From Pseudomonas sp. C1C7 (GTDB taxonomy: Bacteria > Pseudomonadota > Gammaproteobacteria > Pseudomonadales > Pseudomonadaceae): a stretch of 64,000 bases of DNA. Position numbers and translations under genes: made by a program. Location: assembly GCF_013359595.1 (NCBI RefSeq), contig NZ_JABFMP010000001.1, positions 248,001-312,000 of the forward strand. Reading direction: 5' to 3'. Shown here piece by piece: positions 8,058 through 18,085 of the stretch. Below the pieces are notes generated by a model that was not told the origin of the DNA, ran no database searches, and was given only the letters and a program-made list of their open reading frames with translations. Each line of letters opens with the position of its first letter. Positions within the stretch are counted from its first letter, which is position 1.

Positions 8058-11000
8058 ATGAACCCGACACAAACCCGCCCACTGCCCAACGCAGCCGACA
8101 AGACTGCACTCAAAAGCATCGCCGCGCAGGTGACCCAGGCGTGTCCGAGCCTGCAGGACACCGCCCATGAGGTCGCCGCACAGTTGCTTGAAAAATACGG
8201 TGTCGTCGGCCTCGATCCCGATAAAGTCTATTTTCACCGGTTCAAGACCGCTCAGAATCTGGGGACGTCGTTCACCGGCTGGCAGCATTACGATGAGAAA
8301 CCCTACCAATCCCTGACGCTGACGCAGCTGGTCATTCATCGCTTTCGCGCGACCGACCAGGACAATGCCGATCTACTGGACTTGTACGGGGGCTTCTATA
8401 CCGCAGGACCGGAAGAAAGCAACTTCGATGCAACCAATGAAGTGCGCTTGCATGGCAACGACGTATTGAAGGACTTCTGGGCCATCGACTTCAGTGACCT
8501 TTACCGCAACAAGCTTCAGAGGTTCTGGAACGACTATGCCGGTGATTTCCGGACATTGGCCAAATGCAACTTCCTCGGCAAAGCCGTTGAAGCTCGAGAA
8601 AATGGCCATCTTAATGACGAAGACTTCCAGATCATCCTCGATGCAGTGATCGGCCCACTGACCTGGCCGGTCAGCCTGTCAATGCTGCAATCCGAATCCT
8701 CCACTGGCCAGGGCCTACAGGTGTATTGCCTGGATGTGGACGGCCATGTGACAACGAACATCCTGCGCATCGTAGACGCCAAGGCCCGCCAGATCCTGTA
8801 CGTCCCGGGTGATGACCAGGCCTTTCATGTGCTGGAAACCGCCACGGATATGCACTGGTGGATCTTGCAAAAGTTGAACGAAAAAGCACCACGCACACAG
8901 TTCCTCGAGCATTTTGCGCTGGCTGACCGACAGCAGATCTCCGAGAACATCAGCGACCTGATGAATCGGCTGGTGAGCACCTGGGGCCAGTCCGACCATC
9001 ATCTGATCAACCAGAAAAACCAGGTCGTGACGGGTGATGCGTTCAGCTGGCTGCGCGATTCGACCCGCGCAGCGATGTTCGCCGAAGCCGATCTGTCCCT
9101 CACCTCCAACGCTGATCTGCGCAAGAAACTGTGGATCGGTTACTTGAGCGCCGGCGTGAAGATGTTTGGCCCGATGGCCGCCGTCGGTTGGCCAGCGGCA
9201 TTACCCGTGATTGGCGCCAGCCTCGCCAACATGGGACTGAACATCGATCAGGCGGTCAACGCCAGGACGGCCGCCGAGCGCAAGGCGGGAGTGATTGGCG
9301 CAATCCTCAACGCCATTGATGTGCTGTTCAATCTGCCCTTTCTCAAGGGTGCCGGTTCAATGGCCGAAGTGGGTGCCGAAGTCGATGCCGCAGAGGCAGC
9401 CGAATGGGATAAATATTCAGAGATCACGGATGAGCCTTCACCTCAGGAGACCGAGGGAATATCACCTCCTGTCGGGGAGGTAACTCCCATGCCGGATGAA
9501 CCGGAGCAGCCGTTCAACATTGAGCAAAAGTACCAATCCAATGAACTGCTGGACGGACTCACACCGGTCTCCGAGCCGGGAAAATTCCAGGGCATCTATC
9601 GGCTCGACGCCGACCCTCCTTACGCCATCATGATGAATGACACGGCCTATTACGTGCGTTACTACGCTGACTCGCAGGGCGGCGGATTCTGGGCAATCGT
9701 CGATCCGGAGCGCCCCAACCAGCTGATCCACTCACTGCCGGTGCGCTTGAATGCCGATGGTGTATGGGAGCGGATGACACGGCTGGGGCTCAAGGGTGGT
9801 GGTCAGTGCCTGGGCAAAGAGTGCACCGTGGATCTGGAACTCAACGTACGCGATCCATCCCCCTCCGAGCTACCCCCGACCATCGAGCCCGCCCCGCCTG
9901 TCATCGAGCCCCAGCCCTCGACATCGACATCGACATCGACATCGACATCGAGGGAAATTGGCCTGATAAGAACCCCCTACGACGTTGAAGCCGGGCGGCA
10001 ATTTGCGCTGCAAAAATGGGCAATGAAACTTCCCGAGACGCACATCCAGGTTCAGATCGGCCCCAATGGCGCCCTGATCGCACCGGATCGGTACGCTCTG
10101 TTCTTCGCTGAAAAAGCCAGAACGCTAATACTCTCCGCCAGGCGTTTCTACAGCAACCTTGCGTGGGCCAATTTGCCGCCACGTCCGCACGTTCCGGCCG
10201 TGACTTCTGCCACGACCATTACGGAACTCATTACCCAGGTCTTCGAATCCGCCCCCGGTCTTGTTATCGGTGAAACGCTTGGGCGCATTACCAGCATGCG
10301 CTTCATGATTGAAAACATGGCCACCCTGGCGCGGCAAGGCGTAAAGACCCTCTATGTACGCCGCCTGCTCAGCGATTTTGCCCAGGCTGAGCTGAATGCC
10401 TACTTCAAGACCGGTGTCATGTCCGATGACCTGGAACAGTACCTGACCCGACTCGGAGCCGACCCTTCAAGGCAATTCGATGAACTGGAATTGGTGAAAA
10501 CCGCCAGGCAGAACGGCATTCGTGTCCAGGCCACCGATTGTGCGGCGACCTACAGAAGGCCGGTTTCGCTGACACGCATCGAAGAACAGATCAGCACCAA
10601 CCACCTGACCTCCGACATCATGTTCATGGATAACACCAGCAATGGCTCTGCCAAGTGGGTCGTGCTGACCGGCGCTGAAAACACCAATACGTTCAGAGGA
10701 CTAGCCGGTATCAGTGAGCTGGAGGGTGGCATCGGTTTGCGAATTGAAGAGGTTGACCCAGGAGTAGGCGAGCGCGTGATGGTGGACCCTGGCATCGAGG
10801 TAGAAAAAGGGCCGTCACCCCAGGAAGAAATCATGCGCGGAACTTCCCACCCCCTTCATGCCGATCTACTGCTCCAGATGGAAGCGCCACCCGTTACCCG
10901 TAATGAACAGCAGATCAACCGGCTGCTTACTCGACGGGGCATGTTTATTTTTGAGCGTTCGGACGATACCTACTCGCTGGTTCATCGCAACCAGAACGAT

Positions 11001-11162
11001 ATGATCGTTCAGACACCCGTACAGACCCTGCCCGACGGCCGTTTCTACATTGTTCGTCCGTCATGGACTGGGATCAGCGGCATTCCCTATGCGAGCCTGG
11101 AGCAACTCTCCAGGGGGCTTGAACAGAGAGGCATGAGCCTGCAGAGTCGACTTCCCGGCTGA
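8058..11162 (+). CDS. Large toxin-like protein with degenerate ChaN/EreA-like effector domain
   Basis: 1034 residues from ATG 8058 (AAGGA nine bases upstream). The N-terminal part (about 20-350) resembles the dermonecrotic-toxin-like domain (DUF6543) found in large Pseudomonas proteins. Hydrophobic, Gly/Ala-rich segments at about 363-395 and 411-435 could insert into membranes. A linker holds a Ser-Thr repeat (residues about 620-631). Residues 711-910 match the RtxA/PMT-C2-like branch of the ChaN/EreA fold, with LVIGE, VKTLYVRRLLSDFAQAEL, IRVQATD and KWVVLTG segments. The signature histidines are changed: GExH reads G738-E739-T-L741, and the second His position is Glu874. A C-terminal module (about 950-1034) resembles the end of the protein at 20032-25773. 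No signal peptide is seen. The gene lies between the multicopper oxidase gene and guaA. Toxin function is inference from family resemblance. Confidence 0.75.
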   Translation: MNPTQTRPLPNAADKTALKSIAAQVTQACPSLQDTAHEVAAQLLEKYGVVGLDPDKVYFHRFKTAQNLGTSFTGWQHYDEKPYQSLTLTQLVIHRFRATDQDNADLLDLYGGFYTAGPEESNFDATNEVRLHGNDVLKDFWAIDFSDLYRNKLQRFWNDYAGDFRTLAKCNFLGKAVEARENGHLNDEDFQIILDAVIGPLTWPVSLSMLQSESSTGQGLQVYCLDVDGHVTTNILRIVDAKARQILYVPGDDQAFHVLETATDMHWWILQKLNEKAPRTQFLEHFALADRQQISENISDLMNRLVSTWGQSDHHLINQKNQVVTGDAFSWLRDSTRAAMFAEADLSLTSNADLRKKLWIGYLSAGVKMFGPMAAVGWPAALPVIGASLANMGLNIDQAVNARTAAERKAGVIGAILNAIDVLFNLPFLKGAGSMAEVGAEVDAAEAAEWDKYSEITDEPSPQETEGISPPVGEVTPMPDEPEQPFNIEQKYQSNELLDGLTPVSEPGKFQGIYRLDADPPYAIMMNDTAYYVRYYADSQGGGFWAIVDPERPNQLIHSLPVRLNADGVWERMTRLGLKGGGQCLGKECTVDLELNVRDPSPSELPPTIEPAPPVIEPQPSTSTSTSTSTSREIGLIRTPYDVEAGRQFALQKWAMKLPETHIQVQIGPNGALIAPDRYALFFAEKARTLILSARRFYSNLAWANLPPRPHVPAVTSATTITELITQVFESAPGLVIGETLGRITSMRFMIENMATLARQGVKTLYVRRLLSDFAQAELNAYFKTGVMSDDLEQYLTRLGADPSRQFDELELVKTARQNGIRVQATDCAATYRRPVSLTRIEEQISTNHLTSDIMFMDNTSNGSAKWVVLTGAENTNTFRGLAGISELEGGIGLRIEEVDPGVGERVMVDPGIEVEKGPSPQEEIMRGTSHPLHADLLLQMEAPPVTRNEQQINRLLTRRGMFIFERSDDTYSLVHRNQNDMIVQTPVQTLPDGRFYIVRPSWTGISGIPYASLEQLSRGLEQRGMSLQSRLPG
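9915..9950 (+). repeat. In-frame hexanucleotide microsatellite (ACATCG x5)
   Basis: Five perfect copies of ACATCG at 9921-9950, preceded by a related CCCTCG. They encode alternating Ser and Thr in the linker between the N-terminal and C-terminal halves of the toxin-like protein. Slippage would change linker length by two residues per unit without shifting frame. Confidence 0.9.
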
Positions 11163-11186
11163 TTCGATCGCAAAAATCACACTCAA

Positions 11187-11222
11187 AAAAAACCCTGGCC
11201 GAGGCCAGGGTTTTCTTTTTTT
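11187..11222. terminator. Bidirectional rho-independent terminator
   Basis: The palindrome CCCTGGCCGAGGCCAGGG (11193-11210) is flanked by an A tract on the left and TTTTC plus a T tract on the right. It therefore gives a stem plus U run on both strands and can end both the plus-strand toxin gene and the minus-strand guaBA transcript. Confidence 0.9.
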
Positions 11223-11246
11223 ATCACCGCAACGCGTGTCGCAGGA

Positions 11247-12824
11247 TCATTCCCACTCAATGGTCGCCGGCGGCTTGCTCGACACGTCGTAGGTCACGCG
11301 GGAGATGCCTTCGATTTCATTGATGATGCGGCCGGAAACGGTTTCCAGCAGTTCGTAAGGCAGGTGTGCCCAACGCGCGGTCATGAAGTCGATGGTTTCC
11401 ACGGCACGCAGGGCCACGACCCAGGCGTAACGACGGCCGTCGCCCACCACGCCAACCGATTTCACCGGCTGGAACACCACGAAGGCCTGGCTGACCTTGT
11501 GGTACCAGTCGGCCTTGCGCAGTTCTTCGATGAAGATGTGGTCGGCGCGACGCAGCAGGTCGGCGTATTCCTTCTTCACTTCACCGAGGATGCGCACGCC
11601 CAGGCCCGGGCCCGGGAACGGGTGACGGTAGACCATGTCGTACGGCAGGCCCAGTTCCAGGCCCAGACGACGGACTTCGTCCTTGAACAGTTCGCGCAGT
11701 GGCTCGACCAGTTTCAGGTTCATTTCTTCCGGCAGGCCGCCCACGTTGTGGTGCGACTTGATCACGTGGGCCTTGCCGCTTTTCGCGCCAGCCGACTCGA
11801 TCACGTCCGGGTAGATGGTGCCCTGGGCCAGGTACTTGATGTTGTCCAGCTTGCAGGATTCGGCATCGAACACGTCGATGAAGGTACGGCCGATGATCTT
11901 GCGCTTCTTCTCAGGGTCGGCTTCACCGGCCAGGTTGTTGAGGAACTGGTCCTCGGCGTTGGCGCGGATCACCTTGACGCCCATGTTCTCGGCGAACATG
12001 GCCATCACTTGCTCGCCTTCGTGCAGACGCAGCAGGCCGTTGTCGACGAAGACGCAGGTCAGCTGGTCGCCGATGGCCTTGTGCAGCAGCGCGGCAACCA
12101 CGGAAGAGTCGACGCCGCCGGACAGACCCAGCAGCACGTTGTCGGTGCCGACCTGGGCGCGAACCTGGGCAATGGCGTCTTCAGCGATCTTCGACGGGGT
12201 CCACAGGGCTTCACAGCCGCAGATGTCGAGAACGAAGCGCGACAGGATGCGACCGCCCTGCTTGGTGTGGGTCACTTCCGGGTGGAACTGCACGCCGTAG
12301 TAAGCGCGGTCGTCGTTGAACATGCCGGCGATCGGGCAGCTCGGAGTGCTGGCCAGGATGTGGAAGTCGCCAGGCATACGGGTGACCTTGTCACCGTGGC
12401 TCATCCAGACGTCGAGGCCGAACATGCCGTCGGCGTCCACGTGGTCTTCGATACCGTCCAGCAGGCGGCTCTTGCCGACCACGTCGACACGGGCGTAACC
12501 GAACTCACGCAGCTCGGAGCCTTCAACCTTGCCGCCCAGTTGCTCGGCCATGGTCTGCATGCCGTAGCAGATACCGAAAACCGGTACACCCAGGTCCCAG
12601 ACCGCCTGTGGCGCGCGCGGGCTGTCGGCGACGTGTACCGACTCCGGGCCGCCTGCGAGGATGATCCCCTTTGGCGCGAATTCGCGGATCGCTTCGTCAT
12701 CCATGTCGAACGGGTGCAGTTCGCAGTACACGCCGATCTCGCGCACGCGGCGGGCGATCAGTTGGGTGTACTGGGAACCGAAGTCGAGGATCAGGATGCG
12801 GTGAGCGTGAATATCGAGGGCCAT
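11247..12824 (-). CDS. guaA: GMP synthase (glutamine-hydrolysing)
   Basis: 525 residues, the standard length. GuaA aminates XMP to GMP. The N-terminal class I glutamine amidotransferase domain has the nucleophile Cys86 in GICYGMQ and the His-Glu pair in FHPEVTHT. The ATP-pyrophosphatase P-loop LSGGVDSSV follows, then the C-terminal dimerisation domain ending in TIEWE. I start at ATG 12824 ([10 protein letters not shown]); an upstream in-frame ATG would add nine residues without homology. It is downstream of guaB on the same strand, separated by about 126 bases containing a repeat, so the two form the usual guaBA operon. Confidence 0.97.
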   Translation of the reverse strand: MALDIHAHRILILDFGSQYTQLIARRVREIGVYCELHPFDMDDEAIREFAPKGIILAGGPESVHVADSPRAPQAVWDLGVPVFGICYGMQTMAEQLGGKVEGSELREFGYARVDVVGKSRLLDGIEDHVDADGMFGLDVWMSHGDKVTRMPGDFHILASTPSCPIAGMFNDDRAYYGVQFHPEVTHTKQGGRILSRFVLDICGCEALWTPSKIAEDAIAQVRAQVGTDNVLLGLSGGVDSSVVAALLHKAIGDQLTCVFVDNGLLRLHEGEQVMAMFAENMGVKVIRANAEDQFLNNLAGEADPEKKRKIIGRTFIDVFDAESCKLDNIKYLAQGTIYPDVIESAGAKSGKAHVIKSHHNVGGLPEEMNLKLVEPLRELFKDEVRRLGLELGLPYDMVYRHPFPGPGLGVRILGEVKKEYADLLRRADHIFIEELRKADWYHKVSQAFVVFQPVKSVGVVGDGRRYAWVVALRAVETIDFMTARWAHLPYELLETVSGRIINEIEGISRVTYDVSSKPPATIEWE

Positions 12825-12846
12825 GGATAAAGACTCAAAAAGCAGT

Positions 12847-12941
12847 TGCAAGCTTCAAGCTGCAAGCTGCAAGTAATCGGAAGCTGTGCGGTGACTGCAC
12901 AAACGCAGCACCGCTTGCAGCTTGTAACTTGTGGCTTCTAG
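12847..12941. repeat. AAGCTTCAAGCTGCAAG-type inverted repeat between guaB and guaA
   Basis: The left arm has three overlapping copies of a CAAGCTGCAAG-like word and the right arm carries CTTGCAGCTTG plus two degenerate copies. The same words recur on both sides of the der terminator (50606-50725). This is a different sequence from the two main REP families in the window. Confidence 0.8.
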
Positions 12942-12950
12942 CTGGAGGCG

Positions 12951-14498
<1,548 letters not shown>

Positions 14499-14537
14499 CT
14501 AATATTGGCATTGCTGATATACGGGGATTTTCGCTCT

Positions 14538-14682
14538 TTGCAGGAGCTGCCGAAGGCTGCGAGCTTTTGACTTTGCTCTTATCTGCAGGAGCGAAGCTTG
14601 CTCGCGAAGAGGCCCTTGCGGTCGGCATAAAAATCAAAATCAAGATCAAAAGATCGCAGCCTTCGGCAGCTCCTGCACGGGA
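14538..14682. repeat. Compound REP: split GCTGCCGAAGG pair around a GAGCGAAGCTTGC unit
   Basis: Arms of the GCTGCCGAAGG type lie at about 14540-14567 and 14645-14676 in inverted orientation. A single unit of the other REP type (GAAGCTTGCTCGCGAAG) lies between them at about 14586-14611. This suggests one REP type inserted inside a doublet of the other. Confidence 0.8.
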
Positions 14683-14692
14683 ACGCGGTGTT

Positions 14693-15241
14693 TCAGAGTT
14701 CGACTTTGACCCAGCTGACAGGCTGATCCAGCCAATCGGCGAATTCGTCGAGGAAGCTTTGCTTGAACCCGGCTTCGGCCCAGTTGTTGAAGATGAAGCC
14801 CAGGTTGGAGAAGGCGCATTCCTGCAGGTACAAAAAGCCGTTGATGTCGTCTTCGTGCCCGCATTCGGGGCAGGTGAAGTTGTCGGTGCGGCCGGGCATC
14901 CAGTCTTCCAGGCTCTCGAACAGCGCTTCGCCGATTTCCTGCCGGCACTCGGCGCAGCCCGCCTCCCCCAGAAAACCCTTGGCCGGCGTATAGATGCAGC
15001 GCTTGGTGACGATCTCCAGGCCATTGATCGGTTCGCCGAAGGGCAGCGCTTCCGGGTGCAGGACCACGGCGCGGGCACCTTCGCCGATGGCGTGGGCCAT
15101 GCGGTTGCCGGTGCGACCGCAGGTGCTGAGCTGTTCTTCGATGATGTTCTTGCGCACCAGCCAACGCACAATCGCCCGGGCCCGGGGCTCGTGCACCGGC
15201 AGTGTGGAGATTTTCGGGACGATGATGCTTTGGGAGTTCAT
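14693..15241 (-). CDS. Conserved protein with two CxxC pairs, function unknown
   Basis: 182 residues, no signal peptide or membrane span. Two CxxC pairs, Cys96/Cys99 (CAEC) and Cys124/Cys127 (CPEC), could bind one zinc as a split ribbon. The N-terminal half contains STCGRTGNRMAHAIGEGARAV and PINGLEIVTKRC, which I cannot place in a named enzyme family. Similar Pseudomonas proteins are sometimes labelled 'sugar ABC transporter ATPase', but there is no Walker motif here, so that label looks wrong. I prefer ATG 15241 over an ATG 14 codons upstream because homology-like sequence begins there. It sits alone between REP elements, between guaB and purT. Confidence 0.7.
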   Translation of the reverse strand: MNSQSIIVPKISTLPVHEPRARAIVRWLVRKNIIEEQLSTCGRTGNRMAHAIGEGARAVVLHPEALPFGEPINGLEIVTKRCIYTPAKGFLGEAGCAECRQEIGEALFESLEDWMPGRTDNFTCPECGHEDDINGFLYLQECAFSNLGFIFNNWAEAGFKQSFLDEFADWLDQPVSWVKVEL

Positions 15242-15307
15242 GGGTACAGGCCTGAGGCTTTGATGAAGGTGGGCGACATTCACAAATTATAGGGACAACC
15301 ACAAAAA

Positions 15308-15401
15308 CCTGTGGGAGCGGGCTTGCTCGCGAATGCGGTGGGTCAGTCAATCCATTTGGCGACTGACACACCGCATTCGCGAGCAAGCCCGCCCCCACAG
15401 G
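15308..15401. repeat. REP doublet, GTGGGAGCGGGCTTGC type
   Basis: Mirrored arms 15308-15340 and 15369-15401 match over more than 30 bases with one mismatch, around a 28-base spacer. It lies just before the purT stop codon side, between purT and the CxxC gene. Confidence 0.9.
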
Positions 15402-15426
15402 GATTACGGGCCAACCTGTCTAATGG

Positions 15427-16608
15427 TTACAGCTCGACGACTACCGCCTTGGACGCACGGGTCGCCTTGGCGCGGGCGGCTTCGATGGATTCGTCGCGCG
15501 CCAGGGCCACGCCCATGCGGCGCTGGCCGTTGACTTCAGGCTTGCCGAACAGGCGCAGCGCGGTGTCCGGTTCGCTCAGGGCGGCGCCCAGGTTGGCGAA
15601 TGCGGTCTGGGTCGACTGGCCTTCCACCAGAATCACCGCCGACGCCGAAGGCCCGACCTGACGGATCAGCGGGATCGGCAGGCCGAGGATCGCCCGTGCG
15701 TGCAGGGCGAATTGCGACAGGTCCTGGGAAATCAGGGTCACCAGGCCGGTATCGTGCGGGCGCGGCGACACTTCGCTGAACCACACCTGATCGCCCTTGA
15801 TGAACAGCTCGACGCCAAACAGACCGCGACCGCCCAGGGCCTCGGTGACCGCCTTGGCCACGCGCTCGGACTCGGCCAAGGCAACCGGGCTCATGGCCTG
15901 TGGCTGCCAGGACTCCTGATAGTCGCCCTTCTCCTGACGGTGGCCGACCGGCGCACAGAACGTGGTGCCACCCACGTGACGCACGGTCAACAGGGTGATT
16001 TCGTAGTCGAAATCGATGAAGCCTTCGATGATCACCCGGCCCTTGCCGGCGCGGCCGCCTTCCTGTGCATAGTCCCAGGCCTTCTGCACGTCATCGACGC
16101 TGCGCAGCAGGCTCTGGCCTTTGCCCGAGGAACTCATGACCGGCTTGATCACGCACGGGAAACCGAGGTCTTCGACAGCCTTGCTGTAGTCCTCGAAGGT
16201 GTCGGCGAAGTGGTACGGCGAGGTCGGCAGGTCCAGCTCTTCGGCGGCCAGGCGACGGATGCCTTCGCGGTTCATGGTCAGCTGGGTGGCGCGCGCGGTC
16301 GGGATCACGGTGAAGCCTTCGGCTTCCAGTTCCACCAGGGTCGCGGTGGCGATGGCTTCGATTTCCGGCACGATGTAGTGCGGCTTCTCGGCCTCGATCA
16401 CGGCGCGCAGGGCGGCGCCGTCGAGCATGTTGATCACGTGACTGCGGTGCGCGACCTGCATGGCCGGGGCATTGGCGTAGCGGTCCACGGCAATCACTTC
16501 AACGCCCAGGCGTTGCAGCTCGATCACCACTTCCTTGCCCAACTCGCCACAGCCACACATCAATACGCGGGTCGCGGTAGGCGACAATGGAGTTCCGATA
16601 CGGGTCAT
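15427..16608 (-). CDS. purT: Formate-dependent phosphoribosylglycinamide formyltransferase PurT
   Basis: 393 residues, ATP-grasp fold. PurT makes formyl-GAR from GAR, formate and ATP, an alternative to the folate-dependent PurN step in purine synthesis. The N-terminal preATP-grasp segment has [16 protein letters not shown]. The central ATP-binding region has [16 protein letters not shown], and the C-terminal region has [11 protein letters not shown] and [14 protein letters not shown] lies eight bases before ATG 16608. It adds to the purine cluster with guaBA and purL. Confidence 0.95.
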   Translation of the reverse strand: MTRIGTPLSPTATRVLMCGCGELGKEVVIELQRLGVEVIAVDRYANAPAMQVAHRSHVINMLDGAALRAVIEAEKPHYIVPEIEAIATATLVELEAEGFTVIPTARATQLTMNREGIRRLAAEELDLPTSPYHFADTFEDYSKAVEDLGFPCVIKPVMSSSGKGQSLLRSVDDVQKAWDYAQEGGRAGKGRVIIEGFIDFDYEITLLTVRHVGGTTFCAPVGHRQEKGDYQESWQPQAMSPVALAESERVAKAVTEALGGRGLFGVELFIKGDQVWFSEVSPRPHDTGLVTLISQDLSQFALHARAILGLPIPLIRQVGPSASAVILVEGQSTQTAFANLGAALSEPDTALRLFGKPEVNGQRRMGVALARDESIEAARAKATRASKAVVVEL

Positions 16609-16637
16609 CTGCAGGTCCTCAAAGAAGCGATCATCGA

Positions 16638-16677
16638 GGGAAGCACGCTTCCCTGGGGGAGAAAGCGCGGCATTTTA
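16638..16677 (-). promoter_or_regulatory. Candidate purT promoter/leader with a short hairpin
   Basis: On the minus strand TAAAAT (16677-16672) could be a -10 box; I see no good -35. Between it and purT lies a perfect short palindrome GGGAAGCACGCTTCCC (16638-16653), about 30 bases before the start codon. It is too close to the gene and lacks a T run, so I do not call it a terminator. Confidence 0.3.
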
Positions 16678-16698
16678 CATGAACTGCAGGGTTTGGCT

Positions 16699-17166
16699 TC
16701 AGCTGGCGACAGCCTGTTTGCGCAGGCGCCAGGCCATGATCAGCCACACGGCGGTGACACCGGCGAACTTCGAGCCCAGCGCGGTGAGGATCACGCCGGG
16801 GGTGAGCGCGTCGATCATGCCGAAAAAGATGAAGGTATCGAGGGGAATGCTCAGGGCCGAACTTATCCACAGGCGGTCGTGCAGCGGGCGTTTGGTGATG
16901 CTGAACACCAGCCAGTCGATGCACTCGGACACCGCGAACGCCGTGGCGCTGGCCAGGGCGATGGACGGATCGGAGGTGACATAGGACAGCACCAGCGCCA
17001 CCAGCATGGCTACAATCGCGCCATGGCCGAAGCGGGTTTGCACCATGTCACGCAGGATAAACACCAGCCCGCCCCAGGCCGACCAGATGATGTCCAGGTG
17101 CGGGGCGGTGGAAAAGGCGAAGTTGATCAGCACGACGCTGCTGATGTAGGCGATCAGGAAGAACAT
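16699..17166 (-). CDS. VUT-family membrane transporter (queuosine-precursor-transporter-like)
   Basis: 155 residues with five or six hydrophobic spans. The pattern IALASATAFAVSECIDWLVFS and LDTFIFFGMI in mid-protein resembles the Vut_1/YhhQ family, whose studied members import 7-deazaguanine precursors of queuosine. The protein is shorter than E. coli YhhQ (about 220 residues), so substrate is uncertain. No queuosine genes are adjacent. A perfect 8-bp stem ends one base before its ATG, and I see no other good ribosome binding site, which suggests control at the RNA level. Confidence 0.65.
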   Translation of the reverse strand: MFFLIAYISSVVLINFAFSTAPHLDIIWSAWGGLVFILRDMVQTRFGHGAIVAMLVALVLSYVTSDPSIALASATAFAVSECIDWLVFSITKRPLHDRLWISSALSIPLDTFIFFGMIDALTPGVILTALGSKFAGVTAVWLIMAWRLRKQAVAS

Positions 17167-17167
17167 G

Positions 17168-17201
17168 GAAGTACCTGTCAGATTGGCGCACAGGGTACTT
17201 C
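17168..17201 (-). promoter_or_regulatory. Hairpin immediately upstream of the VUT transporter start
   Basis: On the minus strand GAAGTACC (17201-17194) pairs perfectly with GGTACTTC (17175-17168), with an 18-base loop. The 3' arm ends one base before the ATG at 17166. The only AGG that could serve as a Shine-Dalgarno is within loop and stem, so folding would hide it. It does not match the preQ1-I riboswitch consensus I know. Confidence 0.5.
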
Positions 17202-17216
17202 AGGCAAGGGCAAAAT

Positions 17217-17293
17217 CAAAAGATCGCAGCCTTCGGCAGCTCCTGCAGAGAATGCGATCCCCTGCAGGAGCTGCCGAAGGCTGCGATCTTTTG
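17217..17293. repeat. REP pair (inverted), GCTGCCGAAGG type
   Basis: Perfect 32-base inverted arms, 17217-17248 and 17262-17293, with a 13-base loop. This is the cleanest example of this REP type in the window. It lies between the DUF1289 gene and the VUT gene. Confidence 0.95.
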
Positions 17294-17301
17294 CTCTTCT
17301 G

Positions 17302-17517
17302 TTATTGACCGGGTGTCTTGCCGATCATCCACACCAACCCGCTGGCCTTGGCCCGCTCATGGCACAACCCCAGCACCTTGCGGCGCTCGTCGTTGTCCAT
17401 CCGGCTCCAGCGGGTGATTTCCTCGACGGTGCGCTGGCAACCGGTGCAGATGTCGTCATCGTCCAGCGCGCAAATGCTCACGCAGGGCGATGCGACGGGG
17501 CGTTCGGGGGGCGTCAT
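17302..17517 (-). CDS. DUF1289 family small Cys-rich protein
   Basis: 71 residues. The pattern [20 protein letters not shown] followed by EITRW and a CHER tail is the DUF1289 signature, with Cys residues that could bind a metal. Function is unknown. The start overlaps the stop of the upstream gamma-carbonic anhydrase-like gene by four bases (ATGA), so they are translated as a pair. Confidence 0.85.
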   Translation of the reverse strand: MTPPERPVASPCVSICALDDDDICTGCQRTVEEITRWSRMDNDERRKVLGLCHERAKASGLVWMIGKTPGQ

Positions 17518-18038
17518 TCTTCCTGCTCGGCCAGATCACGAGCATAACGCTGGGCGTTATGCACATAGTGGGCGGCGCTGGCCTGGAGCATCTGGATCTG
17601 CGCTTCGGTCAGTTCGCGCACCACCTTGCCCGGCGAGCCCATGACCAGCGATCCGTCCGGAATCTCCTTGCCTTCGCCGATCAGCGAATTGGCGCCGATG
17701 ATGCAGTTCTTGCCGATCTTCGCACCGTTGAGGATCACCGAGTTGATGCCGATCAGGCTGTTGTCGCCGACCGTGCAGCCGTGGAGCATGACGTTGTGGC
17801 CGATGGTCACCCCGGTGCCGATAGTCAGCGGGTAACCCATGTCGGTGTGCATCACGGTGCCGTCCTGCACGTTGCTGTTCTTGCCGATCAGGATCAATTC
17901 GTTGTCGCCGCGCAATACGGCGTTGAACCAGACGCTGGCGCCCTCTTCCAGTTTGACCTTGCCCACCAGCACGGCATTGGGGGCGACCCAGCTCTGTGGG
18001 TGAGTCTCGACACGGGCGTCGCCCAGGCGGTATTTCAT
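17514..18038 (-). CDS. Gamma-carbonic anhydrase-like hexapeptide-repeat protein (YrdA type)
   Basis: 174 residues built from left-handed beta-helix hexapeptide repeats, for example [21 protein letters not shown]. Three histidines in the family's zinc-binding pattern are visible: HTD, then IGHN and MLHG. These proteins form trimers with metal sites between subunits. Some have carbonic anhydrase activity; bacterial YrdA homologues often show little. It overlaps the DUF1289 gene and is transcribed away from a 47-base gap to the Nudix gene. Confidence 0.88.
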   Translation of the reverse strand: MKYRLGDARVETHPQSWVAPNAVLVGKVKLEEGASVWFNAVLRGDNELILIGKNSNVQDGTVMHTDMGYPLTIGTGVTIGHNVMLHGCTVGDNSLIGINSVILNGAKIGKNCIIGANSLIGEGKEIPDGSLVMGSPGKVVRELTEAQIQMLQASAAHYVHNAQRYARDLAEQEE

Positions 18039-18085
18039 CGGATTGTCCTCAGGGCATCACGTGTTCAGGCCATTCGAATGATGGC

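Noticed and set aside
9915..9950. CRISPR-like repeat
   Set aside because: The units are six bases long, have no spacers and are in frame inside a coding sequence.
17167..17300. preQ1 riboswitch before the VUT gene
   Set aside because: The hairpin is real, but I cannot match the known preQ1-I pattern of a short stem followed by an A-rich tail, so I report only a hairpin.
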